Source: Adiantum capillus-veneris
Lineage: Eukaryota > Streptophyta > Polypodiopsida > Polypodiales > Pteridaceae
Reading direction: 5' to 3'
Length of the DNA: 64,000 nt
Assembly: GCA_014529385.2 (NCBI GenBank)
Contig: CM043961.1
Coordinates: 14,088,978 to 14,152,977 of the forward strand
The notes under the pieces were generated by a model. The model was not told where the DNA came from and ran no database searches. It saw only the letters and a list, made by a program, of their open reading frames with translations. How positions within the stretch are numbered: the stretch's first letter is position 1; the number at the start of each line of letters is the position of its first letter. Positions 55,292 to 64,000 of the stretch are shown here, piece after piece. The position numbers and the translations under genes were made by a program.

Positions 55292-55857
55292 CCAAGCTTC
55301 AATGCATGCTCATCTCCTCTACCAAGCTAATTACTAAGCTAAGCTATGCTACATATGAGTGATTATGTGAGGAGATGTACATCTTTCTCGTAAGATACTC
55401 CTTCTTCCTCTCAATCTATTCTCATACCCTGCTAGCTCTCACCATCTTCGAAGGTGTGTGAGGTCTTGGGTATGAGAACGGGGATAATTCAAGTTGTGTT
55501 TGATTAAGTGTTTTGCTTAGTGCATGAAGCATCCATCTTCATTGCACTAGCTAGTCTTGAAGGAACACAAAGAATTGTATTGTACAATGTCTCTCTTGAT
55601 GGGAGAAACCATAATACGAAGCCTTTTGGAGGGGGGACCGGCTCCATGCAAATCCAGTCCTCAACTGTTGTCAATAGCTTAATTTCTCTCTCTTTTGAAA
55701 GTATTGTTGATGCTATCTAACTAGGTGTTATGCTTTTTGTTGTTCTCTCCACCCAAGCACTCTTGTAATTCTCATTAGGAATCTATTCTAATCAAATGCC
55801 CACTATGTTCATGCTAATTTCCACTACACATAAGTTATTAGGCCATTAAATGTTACA
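55292..55857 (+). repeat. Gypsy-D 5' LTR (portion shared with the 3' copy)
   Basis: Aligns base for base with 57595-58160. Ends CATTAAATGTTACA directly before the primer site. The true left end is undetermined. Confidence 0.88.
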
Positions 55858-55858
55858 T

Positions 55859-55870
55859 TGGTATCAGAGC
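55859..55870 (+). other. primer-binding site of Gypsy-D (tRNA-iMet)
   Basis: TGGTATCAGAGC, exact match to the consensus, one base after the LTR end. Confidence 0.92.
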
Positions 55871-56277
55871 TCAAGGTTTCTCTTTTCTTGCTCAAGAAGG
55901 GAGGTCCTCAAGCTAGCTACAAATGGTTGGTATTATTAATTGCCTGTGAGTAAGTAGAATAGGGATTTTTCAGCCTTGCAGTGCGCCTGCCTTCGTGCAG
56001 TTAACGGGGCATCACCATCGAGAGCTATGGTCTTAATAGTGGAGTCCTACGGGGCTTGCCTACGGCTTAACCACTATTGAGCTATTGGAAGCTTGACAGG
56101 AGCCGGTGCTGTTTTGGTGTCGAAAGACCCTCTCTTCTATTCCTTGCAATTAATGGTATTCGAGGCGCCGCGGGTACAGTAGCCTGAGTGCTTTTTCTAA
56201 AGGGGTAAAGAGGAGTAGCAACTAGGGCTTGAAGTGCCAAAGTACACCTAAAAAGTTTACACCTAAAAGTTGTTAGA

Positions 56278-57594
56278 ATGGCTGACAATAGTAAAGAGAG
56301 TGAAATTAATGTTGATAACTTTGATTTTGCTCATGAGCAAGCTACTAATGATGCTTCAATGCTTGTTAACTATCTTGTTTCTAGGCTTCAACAAGCCATG
56401 GGCAATCCATCTCTCCAAAGTGAAGTGCAACGGCAGCTCCGTGCTCATGGGATTCTCCAAGCTCATCACCATGACGAGAGAACACGTAGGAAGCCTCCTT
56501 GTGAGACTACCAAAAGAGGTCTCTCTGGGATTCGGGAAGAAGAAGAGAATCCATATGAAGGGCTCAAGAATTTACTTCTTGATGATGCATCTCCTTCCCA
56601 AAGGAGAACTCAAGAGCCTCCACTGAAGGAACGAGAAAGAAGCGAATCTCCCGCCACCTCGGCGAAGATGGCTCCACGAAGACGGCGGGCTAAACGCTCT
56701 CCATCACCACCAAAGCGGAGAAGACCATCACACTCTTCTCCACGCCATAATTCAAAGAGGGATGATAAAAATCAAGAGAAGAAAAAGGCGAGAAAGAGGA
56801 CACCCTCTTCTCCATCTTCTTCATCCTCTTCCTCTTATGAAAGCTATGGTGAAGACAACAAAGATCAAGACAGGAAAAAGGCAAGAAAGAGGTCACCCTC
56901 TTCTCCACCTTCTTCAAATTCTTCACCTTCTGAAGAAATTGATGGTGCAACCTTTGAACCATCAAAAAGAAGAGGCCATAGGAAATCCTATGCCGCATGG
57001 AAGAGGTCGTCCAAGTTGAAGAAATTCAAAGAGGGAGGGAAGAGCATCTCTTTCCTTACCTATGATGGTACCTTTGGTGCTACGGACAAAGTCTTGGCCT
57101 TTATCCAACAATTCGATGCCGTGTTTGGAGATGAGGGCTTCACGGAGTCCTCTAAGCTATGCCATGTATCTATGCACTTTTAAAAGTCCGCCAGACAATG
57201 GTGGTCTAGCCTACGAGCCAACGGTGAATCTCCACGAACATGGAAAGCTTTAAGAGCTTCCATTATGAAGCAGTTTTTGGCCACCGATGCCAAAGACAAA
57301 GTACTCACCGAATGGCAAAGCTTAAAGCTCTCTCTCAATGAATCTATCCACAAATATGTGGACAAGTTTTGGGACCTACAACTCAAAGCCACTGTCTTCA
57401 AAAAGTTGGATTTTGGAGATCAAAAGAAACAATTTTGCGCGGGCTTAACCGAAGAAATGGCGGAGTATGTCAACTCCCAAAGACCACGTACCATATCGGC
57501 GGTAATACACCACACTATGGTCGCCTCTCGAATCAATTTCCAAACGGAGGAAAAAAGAAATAATAAGCCACCGGAAAACAAGGGTTCCAATGAG
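56278..57594 (+). pseudogene. Gypsy-D gag with an Arg/Ser-rich region
   Basis: The start at 56278 (AGAATGG, good context) gives MADNSKESEINVDNFDFAHE. Residues about 125-225 are strongly Arg/Ser/Lys-rich and contain a duplicated unit: KKKARKRTPSSPSSSSSSSY and RKKARKRSPSSPPSSNSSPS. The retrotransposon gag (capsid) domain follows: ISFLTYDGTFGATDKVLAFI, then RQWWSSLRANGESPRTWKAL, FLATDAKDKVLTEWQSLKLS and ESIHKYVDKFWDLQ. A single in-frame TAA at 57181-57183 splits it. The frame is otherwise open to the deletion at 57594. No zinc knuckle remains. The RS region recalls nuclear-speckle proteins and could bind RNA or direct nuclear location. Confidence 0.88.
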
Positions 57595-58160
57595 CCAAGC
57601 TTCAATGCATGCTCATCTCCTCTACCAAGCTAATTACTAAGCTAAGCTATGCTACATATGAGTGATTATGTGAAGAGATGTAAATCTTTCTCGTAAGATA
57701 CTCCTTCTTCCTCTCAATATATTATCATACCCTGCTAGCTCTCACCATCTTTAAATGTGTGTGAGGTCTTGGGTCCGAGAACGGGGATAATTCAAGTTGT
57801 GTTTGATTAAGTGTTTTGCTTAGTGCATGAAGCTTCCATCTTCATTGCACTAGCTAGTCTTGAAGGAACACAAAGAATTGTATTGTACAATGTCTCTCTT
57901 GATGGGAGAAACCATAATACAAAGCCTTTTGGAGGGGGGACCGGCTCCATGCAAATCCGGTCCTCAACTGTTGTCAATAGCTTAATTTCTCTCTCTTTTG
58001 AAAGTATTGTTGATGCTATCTAACTAGGTGTTATGCTTTTTGTTGCTCTCTCCACCCAAGCACTCTTGTAATTCTTATTAGGAATCTATTCTAATGAAAT
58101 GCCCACTATGTTCATGCTAATTTCCGCTACACATAAGTTATTAGGCCATTAAATGTTACA
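57595..58160 (+). repeat. Gypsy-D 3' LTR, 5'-truncated
   Basis: Joined directly to gag. The junction lies within CCAAGC, found in the LTR copy at 55292 and completed here from the gag side (GAGCCAAGC), suggesting short-homology joining. Ends ATGTTACA at 58160. Confidence 0.88.
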
Positions 58161-58245
58161 GCTTGAATCCTTTCGACTGGGCTAAGGAGGGGCCAATGAG
58201 CTTCTAGTTCAATTCAAAAAATATCTAAATATTTTGAATTTCTCT

Positions 58246-58285
<40 letters not shown>

Positions 58286-58516
58286 AAAAATTATTATTGA
58301 TGCCAAGTTAATTAAGTATAATGGTTATGTTGCTACCTCTAATTAAGTTCACTCTCTATGTTCTCAAAGTAGTCTTACAAAAATGCTCTCTTTAATTCTC
58401 CTAATTATGCTATTCTCAAAGTTCATAGGCCATTTCCATTACATTATCCTAAGCATCAATCCAAATTAAATTTCAATAATATGATTGTTGTATTCACTTG
58501 TTGATGTAATGACAGG
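58161..58516. other. non-coding stretch with (CT)n
   Basis: The first ~80 bp resemble 54898-54990 on the other side of Gypsy-D (GCTTG, then GGGGCCAATGAG). A pure (CT) run stands at 58250-58284. No gene seen. Confidence 0.6.
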
Positions 58517-59819
58517 TTTCTCAATGAGAAAATCTTGTCTGAAGGCAATCACATCCCCCCTACTCATCCAGCCGCTAAAAAGCGTCTCACTAACTTTTGT
58601 TCTTGGATTACCACAAAATACATGTATGCCCTAATGATTGTATACTCTTTTGCAATGAGTATGCAAATTTGGAACACTGTCCCAATTGTGGATCAAATAA
58701 GTATACAGAGGACACACAAGAAAAAATCATCTCTGCAAAGATTCTTCAACATTTTCTTATCATTTTAAGAATAAAGAGCATGTTCAGGTACAAGTCTATA
58801 GCCGCTTTGATGACAATACAAATACTAGATCCACAAATAATGTGATACAAGTGCCTGCTAACTCTCGTGCATCGAAGCACATAGAGGAAAGATGACCTAC
58901 ATTCAAGGATGAGTCTCATTGTATCTATTTTGGTATGGTAGTCGATGGAGTAAACCCATTTGGATTACGAATCTTGTCATGGAGCACATGGCCTATTTTC
59001 TTGGTTAACTATAATCTTCCACCATGGATAGCTATCAAGAAGGGCCATCTGTTATTTTCACTGATTATCCCATGAAAGTACAAGGCAAGGAACAAGGAGG
59101 TCTATCTAGAACTACTTATAGAAGATGTCTAAATCTTGTGAAAAAAGATCGATGTGGTTGACATGTCCCAACAGATTGGACGACAAAATGTCCATGTGCA
59201 AGGAATTCTCATGTGGACCATGCACGACTAGTCAAGATTTGGCAAGTGTATAGGTAAGTATCTTTGAAACTCTCACTTATATGTTATTCCTTGGCATGCC
59301 AATACTTTGATTTATTTTGTTTATTTTTCAAGCTTGAGTTACTCAGGTAATCATTCATGTCCAAAATGTGGTCCTCGACTTGGCTTCCACCGCTCTGATC
59401 ATTTGAGCAAGACAATTTACAAAGAGCATCGACAATTTTTGCCTGGAGGACATGACCTATGTGGACCAAACATATGTAAACACGACATGCATCCACCGAA
59501 AGCGAGTGATTGGAAGAACATGTGGCTAGAGAGGGGAGAGTTTAATCCACTCGACATGCAGAGACTCTCTACATTTTTGAGAACGTCGGGGAGATCCTAT
59601 GGAAGACCATCACTAGAAAAAGGGAGAGCAAGTCCCAAAGAGATCACTGCGGGTCAAATGCCCAAGATGTGGCCTCAAATTAAACCCAGTGGAAATTTTG
59701 CTATACCAAAAGGTCCATGGGTTTATTGACACAAATTTTTGTAGTTTATCTTACCATCTTCCATAAAGGATTGTCTGCCAGTGACATTAGAAGAAAAATC
59801 TATAAAATCAGTGAGTTAG
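58517..59819 (+). pseudogene. CACTA-3 tnp2-type transposase gene, 5' half (broken, cut by Gypsy-C)
   Basis: Motifs in order: PNDCILFCNEYANLEHCPNC (58597 frame), ISAKILQHFLIILRIKSMFR, MVVDGVNPFG (about 58930), NYNLPPWIAIKKGHLLFSL, VDMSQQIGRQN and ILMWTMHD (about 59220), then CPKCGPRLGFHRSDHLSKTI and YKEHRQFLPGGHD in the 140-residue stretch ending 59729. The equivalents in CACTA-1 are plain to see. Reading continues as IKDCLPV, and the frame ends at TATAAAATCAGTGAGTTAG, where CACTA-1 has MYKLANLVQW; there the Gypsy-C LTR begins. Many stops. CACTA ends were not found in the window. Confidence 0.85.
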
Positions 59820-60102
59820 TGTTGAGCCAGCAGAGGATCACACCCACATTTTTGCTTACACCCATCATTTTGTAACCATTGATTGTAATAAATGTCTTTC
59901 CGACATTAATTTTGATTTGAGCCATTCATTAAGTAACGGGACTCAATTGAGTTTCCAGCTTGTAATCCCGAAGTAATTTCACATGTTGATGTAAATAATT
60001 AGAGATGTTCTCACCTCCAAGGCTGAGGTACATAAGCCAAAGTTTTGTAACCTAAGGAGGATTCAATTAATCAAAGTGAGTTTTTGAGCGCCGTGACTGT
60101 GT

Positions 60103-60159
<57 letters not shown>

Positions 60160-60783
60160 TTATCTTCTTGCTACGCGAGCTACGGGGCCGCCATTAGAGA
60201 AGCGACACCGCCATTGTGTTAGCAACGGTGAGAGCTACGCACAGATACCAAGAGTGCGCGCTATCGGCTTCTACGTGTGGTAAGTTCCTACAAGTTTCGG
60301 TGTGAGTTTTCTTCCAACTCGTGTGTCGGAATAGAGCGTGCAGCATATCTATAGAACCACAACGAATAGAGCTACACATTAGTACCATCGGGGTCAAGTT
60401 TCGGTCACCTGTATTTTTCGGCCTGTCTTCATACGCGTTTACCGCACGGAGTGGTTATAGGTTGATTTTGCAGCTCAAGTCTTTAGGGTGTTGTTCTTAC
60501 CTAGTGTATAGACTTCCCCTTGAGTTTGAGATCGATTCAATGATTCTAGATCCTGTTTTGTATAGCATTCATTCGTAGTACGGATTTCAGTCACTTGCGT
60601 ATTTTAGAACTTAGATTTGATTTCCTTAGTAGTGATTGTCATTAGAAGGTCGAGTAGGTGATTTGACACCCACCTATTTGTTTCCATGCGCCTGCGGGTC
60701 AAGCTTCGTCCTCGTCTGACAAATTTTGTTGTTGGTTGAGTTCTCGCTATTTAGCTTCCGCTAGCGGCGTAACCGCCTTAACA
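59820..60783 (+). repeat. Gypsy-C 5' LTR, about 964 bp
   Basis: Starts TGTTGAGCCAGCAGAGG exactly where CACTA-3 transposase similarity stops and ends CCGCCTTAACA two bases before the primer site. A (GA)n run of about 27 units lies at 60104-60157. Confidence 0.85.
60104..60157. repeat. (GA)n microsatellite in Gypsy-C LTR
   Basis: About 27 perfect GA units. As part of an LTR it would be copied to every insertion, a source of dispersed GA tracts. Confidence 0.95.
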
Positions 60784-60785
60784 TT

Positions 60786-60803
60786 TGGTGCCGCTGCCGG
60801 GGA
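60786..60803 (+). other. primer-binding site of Gypsy-C (tRNA-Asp-like)
   Basis: TGGTGCCGCTGCCGGGGA. From memory the plant tRNA-Asp(GUC) 3' end would pair with TGGCGCCGTTGCCGGGGA, so two positions differ. Same primer class as Athila-type elements. Confidence 0.8.
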
Positions 60804-62213
60804 CGAGAGCCCTAAGTAGGTGACCTTAGACTAATCCTACGAGGTGAGTCGTATAAACTACTTTGTATACTTTAGTTAGAAAAGATCTAGGAGTGGTGGA
60901 CTCCGAAGGTCTCGAGAGATACTAGGAAGTGGGGTATTCCTGGGTCTTCCGTGTTGACAATATTTTTAGTTTAGCTTAGATTAGATTGTTTTTGATGGTG
61001 TTTAAGTGGTTGTTGACATAAAAAGCATTTTCTACTCCTTGTGTGGTAGTAAATCTCTTTATATTTTCAATTGCAAAAAAATCCATTTTATGATTAGAAG
61101 TAGCTTAGGTAGGGCCTGATTTGATCCTGATCTAGAGCTATCAATTGGTGTTCTATTTGCTTGATGTGTTTGATTGCATGTTAGATCACTGAAAAAGTCG
61201 CTTTGGTAGTGAAATATGCAATAAACAAAGTTCAGAAAAATTTTCTGTGTAACTGATTGTTGCTGAGCACTTAAAAGAGCTATTGGAAGAGTTCTGTGCT
61301 GAAAAACTGGAAATCTGCAACTTTAGACATCATACGCGTATGATGTCTTAGGACCTAAACAGAGACTAAAATTGAAAATTTGACATTGCCAGAGTGTTTA
61401 GAAGGGGGGTTTTACCCTAAGATCAACTTGAAACAAGGGCTTTAACACTCTCAGAAACCCAAAAGACCAAGTCAGAGAGCAAAAAAAATGCAAAGAACAA
61501 GAAATTTTGATTCAGATCTTGTTTTTACATTCAAACCTGACAAAAACACTTGAAACTCAATTATAAACATTGGAGAAGGCTTAAAACCAAAAATAGTCAA
61601 AATCTGGGACAAAAGACATCATACGCGTACAATGTCTTTTGGCACTTCCACTGCTTATTTTTGAAATCTGACCTGACAAGATTGTTACAAACACTGTAGA
61701 AAGCATAAATATCAAGTTTGGACCCAAATTGATGAAAAAGACATCATATGCGTATGATGTCTTTGACCTAATTTTGGACATATTTTGATACTTTGCCAAC
61801 ACAGATCCATTGTAATAGCTATCTAGAGGCTATATTTCAAGTGTCATCCCATTTGGATAACAATTGACCCAAAAACAAGTCAAAAGCAGAAAAGTGCCAA
61901 GAAAAGCCTGAACTAGCCATAACTTGCTCAAACATAGTTCAAACTGAATTTTGTGAGTGAACAGAGCATAAAGGGGCCACTGAGAGTGAGCATAACCAAA
62001 ATAGTCAAAATCTGTGAAAAAAGACATCATACGCGTATAATGTCTTTTTCAGCATAACTGCGACAAAATTCTCACTTGATGAAACAGAAGATGTCCAACT
62101 GACAAGATTAAACAATTGACCAAGTATCAATCAGCTTGGATCAATTCTGACCACAAAAACTTGGGGAAAACAAATTGCCGAGACGAAAAAGTTACAGTCC
62201 TTTAGGGGAATTG
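60804..62213 (+). other. Gypsy-C leader with reiterated P2 palindromes
   Basis: Non-coding. Palindromes with core ATCATACGCGTATGAT lie at 61325-61348 (perfect, 24 bp), 61611-61640, 61736-61764 and 62018-62048, each with one or two changes. Three sit in a repeated context AAAATAGTCAAAATCTG...AAAAGACATCAT or a similar one. Confidence 0.75.
61325..61348. repeat. perfect 24-bp palindrome (family P2)
   Basis: Core ATCATACGCGTATGAT extended by AGAC/GTCT on each side. The centre ACGCGT matches the plant CGCG box (VCGCGB) bound by CAMTA factors. Confidence 0.9.
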
Positions 62214-64000
62214 ATGAATTTGAGATCGGGCAAGAATCTCCGGAATAATCAACCAAAACAAGGGGAACCAGCAAGTGTCATATCAACCGAGGGAAGTGTA
62301 AACCAAAGTTGGGTGCAACCATTAGAGCCGATCTTTGAAGGAAGTGTTTCTGATACTTCTTCGGAGAGGTCTTACGAGATTTTCACCGAACACTCGAACA
62401 GGAACAACAGAGAAAATATGGCAGCAGGATCATCAAACCCTTCCGCCACAATGAAGCTATTGTTCATAAAATATCAGTACGACAATGAGCAAGGTGCAAA
62501 GATCTACAAAGATGGAATGGACCGCTATTGTGTAAAGATAGAAGAAAGACCTAGTGAGTTCAAAGACTTAGTGCCTGTGAGCTATAGCGGAGATAGATAT
62601 CTAGATGACGAGGGTACCATGTACTTGGTAGTCCTAAACCCTAACATTGTGGACAAGTGGGGATTGATGGGCACCAAAGCCAAAATAGATGAAGAACTCG
62701 AGGAGAAAGCACCAATAATGAACTTCCCTAATGCGAGGTTAAGAAGAGAGAATGAAACTACAAGGATCAACACTGATAACATCTATGTGGGGCTATACAA
62801 ATATAATAATGGGGAGCAAGATCTCTATTATAAATGTGAAGAACCCTACACCGGAGAGTTGACAGACAAAAAAAGACTCTATGTCTTTACCTACACAGAG
62901 GGATCGGAAGTGAAAATTGCCGCTTACGATAAGTATGGCAGGCAATACTCAACAATGGGCAAGAAAGAATTAGAAGGATATACATACTTTGGGGGACCAC
63001 TACATCAGTATTATGTTACTTCTAGCTCACATAGACCAACACCAACAACTGGAGTGCAAAACTCAATGACAACAGGAGGACAAAGAACTCAGGTTGCTGA
63101 CTCTTTCAGTCAACCTAGGGACTCGAAGCTCGGACCAATGGGATCATTACATTCCAGAGAGTCAATGGAGACGAATCGAGGTAGTGCAGTTCCAATCCCC
63201 ACCTATACCACTCCAGGTCCAAGGTTTGAAGCGGAACCATCACATTTACCTCCCAGTAGTAGATTCAGGGCGGAGGAACCGACAAGGGTAACCCATGAAG
63301 TCCATGGTGCTAGAGAAAGCTTTAGCCGAGACACAGGAGCAATGAGATTGGTAGCAGATCATAGACGTATGAGACCATCTCAAGTAGCCAAGTGTATGCC
63401 AAAGAAGTATGGTGGTTCAGGAGATCCGTATGCACATGTGTCACTCTTTAAGCAATTCTTAAGAGCTGAGCAGATAACAGATTTCCATACACAATACGAG
63501 GGATTTGGTCTTACTCTAGAAGGTACTGCATTGACATGGTTTCAACCAATGAACATAGGGGGATTCCATGACATTGACCATTTGCTAAGAGAGTTTGCTG
63601 AGGAATTCTCAAAACAAGGGATTAAGCACAATACGGTCTCACAAATATATGCTTTTAAACAGAGAGAACACGAAAAGGTGAAGGAAGCTTCACTTCGCTT
63701 CAAACAATACATTGAGAGATGTCCAGTACGTGAACGACCACAAGATGACAGACTATCTGTTCTCTTTATTGAGGGACTGAGGAACGACACTCTCAAGAAG
63801 GACTTGCACTTGAAAGCTTGTACAAGTTTCGAGCAAGTAACGAGAGAGGCATTGTACTTAGTGGATAACTGTACGGTTTATGGAGAGGTGTCAGCGGATA
63901 CAGATTTTGCATCCAGTAGCTCCTCCTCCGTAGCGAGCGAGACTACCACTAAAAAGAATGTTCAAACAACAACCATGCCAAATGTAGAGCAAATGATAGA
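62214..64000 (+). CDS. Gypsy-C gag (open, 3' end outside window)
   Basis: The frame is open from the TGA at 62148 to the window end; the first in-frame ATG is 62214, giving MNLRSGKNLRNNQPKQG, a start common in plant gypsy gag. That is 595 codons without a stop. Residues about 85-265 form a region shared with Gypsy-A: GMDRYCVKIEERPSEFKDLV, YSGDRYLDDEGTMYLVVLNP, NIVDKWGLMGTKAK and YTYFGGPLHQYYV. A Pro/Ser/Thr-rich linker follows, then the capsid-like gag domain (about 391-560) with KKYGGSGDPYAHVSLFKQFL, GTALTWFQPM, GIKHNTVSQIYAFKQRE and LFIEGLRNDTLKKDLHLK. The zinc knuckle would lie beyond the edge. The role is particle assembly in the cytoplasm. Unlike other gags here it shows no break. Confidence 0.9.
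   Translation, partial: MNLRSGKNLRNNQPKQGEPASVISTEGSVNQSWVQPLEPIFEGSVSDTSSERSYEIFTEHSNRNNRENMAAGSSNPSATMKLLFIKYQYDNEQGAKIYKDGMDRYCVKIEERPSEFKDLVPVSYSGDRYLDDEGTMYLVVLNPNIVDKWGLMGTKAKIDEELEEKAPIMNFPNARLRRENETTRINTDNIYVGLYKYNNGEQDLYYKCEEPYTGELTDKKRLYVFTYTEGSEVKIAAYDKYGRQYSTMGKKELEGYTYFGGPLHQYYVTSSSHRPTPTTGVQNSMTTGGQRTQVADSFSQPRDSKLGPMGSLHSRESMETNRGSAVPIPTYTTPGPRFEAEPSHLPPSSRFRAEEPTRVTHEVHGARESFSRDTGAMRLVADHRRMRPSQVAKCMPKKYGGSGDPYAHVSLFKQFLRAEQITDFHTQYEGFGLTLEGTALTWFQPMNIGGFHDIDHLLREFAEEFSKQGIKHNTVSQIYAFKQREHEKVKEASLRFKQYIERCPVRERPQDDRLSVLFIEGLRNDTLKKDLHLKACTSFEQVTREALYLVDNCTVYGEVSADTDFASSSSSSVASETTTKKNVQTTTMPNVEQMI

Larger units (their letters stand above)
55292..58160 (+). mobile_element. Gypsy-D: deleted LTR retrotransposon with gag only
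   Basis: Two LTR copies (55292-55857 and 57595-58160) are 566 bp each, without indels, and differ at about 16 positions (near 2.8%). The 5' copy is followed by an initiator-Met primer site, a leader and gag. Gag breaks off at 57595, directly into LTR sequence beginning CCAAGCTTCAATGC, so pol and the start of the 3' LTR are deleted. The 5' LTR probably extends left of 55292. Confidence 0.85.
59820..64000 (+). mobile_element. Gypsy-C: Tat/Athila-like Ty3/gypsy element, runs off the window
   Basis: Has a 5' LTR, a tRNA-Asp-type primer site, a 1.4-kb leader with four palindromes, and a gag open to the last base of the window. It interrupts the CACTA-3 transposase gene, so it is younger than that copy. 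Gag is homologous to Gypsy-A gag in both its N-terminal and capsid regions. Confidence 0.88.

Noticed and set aside
60321-60578. 85-residue plus-strand open frame
   Set aside because: Lies wholly inside the Gypsy-C LTR and shows no domain.

Overview
This window is nuclear DNA from a land plant, most likely a seed plant with a large, repeat-rich genome. The evidence is the type of transposons, tRNA-iMet and tRNA-Asp-like primer sites, GT-AG introns in CACTA genes, and long GA/CT microsatellites. I see no ordinary host gene, tRNA or rRNA. Nearly all of the 64 kb is transposable elements inserted into or joined to one another, most of them decayed.

Layout. 1-10932: a minus-strand chromodomain Ty3/gypsy element of Tekay/Del type (Tekay-1) with ~3.7 kb LTRs, plus a collapsed tandem copy of pol end and LTR. 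10933-11485: a fragment resembling the leader of Gypsy-A, in inverted orientation. 11486-18711: a complete CACTA DNA transposon (CACTA-1) with a 3-bp target duplication, a broken tnp2 transposase gene and a better preserved second gene. 18715-35388: Gypsy-A (minus strand, Tat/Athila-like), interrupted at 22394-24704 by a small short-LTR element (SLTR-G) filled with tandem repeats. 34983-53180: Gypsy-B, a relative of A in the same orientation. Its downstream ORF is split by CACTA-2 (36742-39813) and by a deleted copia element, Copia-F (42028-44118). 53190-54960: the LTR end and leader of a plus-strand gypsy element (Gypsy-J). 55292-58160: Gypsy-D, a deleted plus-strand element with a gag carrying an Arg/Ser-rich region. 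58517-59819: a third CACTA transposase gene, cut by Gypsy-C. 59820-64000: Gypsy-C, plus strand, whose gag stays open to the window edge and looks like the youngest coding sequence here.

Gypsy-A and -B are the most unusual part. Both encode a retropepsin-like domain after the integrase, in addition to the canonical protease site before RT. Both have two successive linker plus H2C2 zinc modules before the integrase core, and both have a further sense-strand ORF between pol and the 3' LTR. Gypsy-A and -C share a conserved gag N-terminal region that I do not recognise. Leaders and spacers of these elements carry reiterated long perfect palindromes, often centred on CGCG, and the A leader carries about a dozen copies of a 20-nt motif. 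Several near-identical tandem duplications (123, 166 and 259 bp) sit inside the A/B coding regions.

Gene starts are uncertain throughout because most coding regions are interrupted. Names such as Gypsy-A or CACTA-2 are local labels only.
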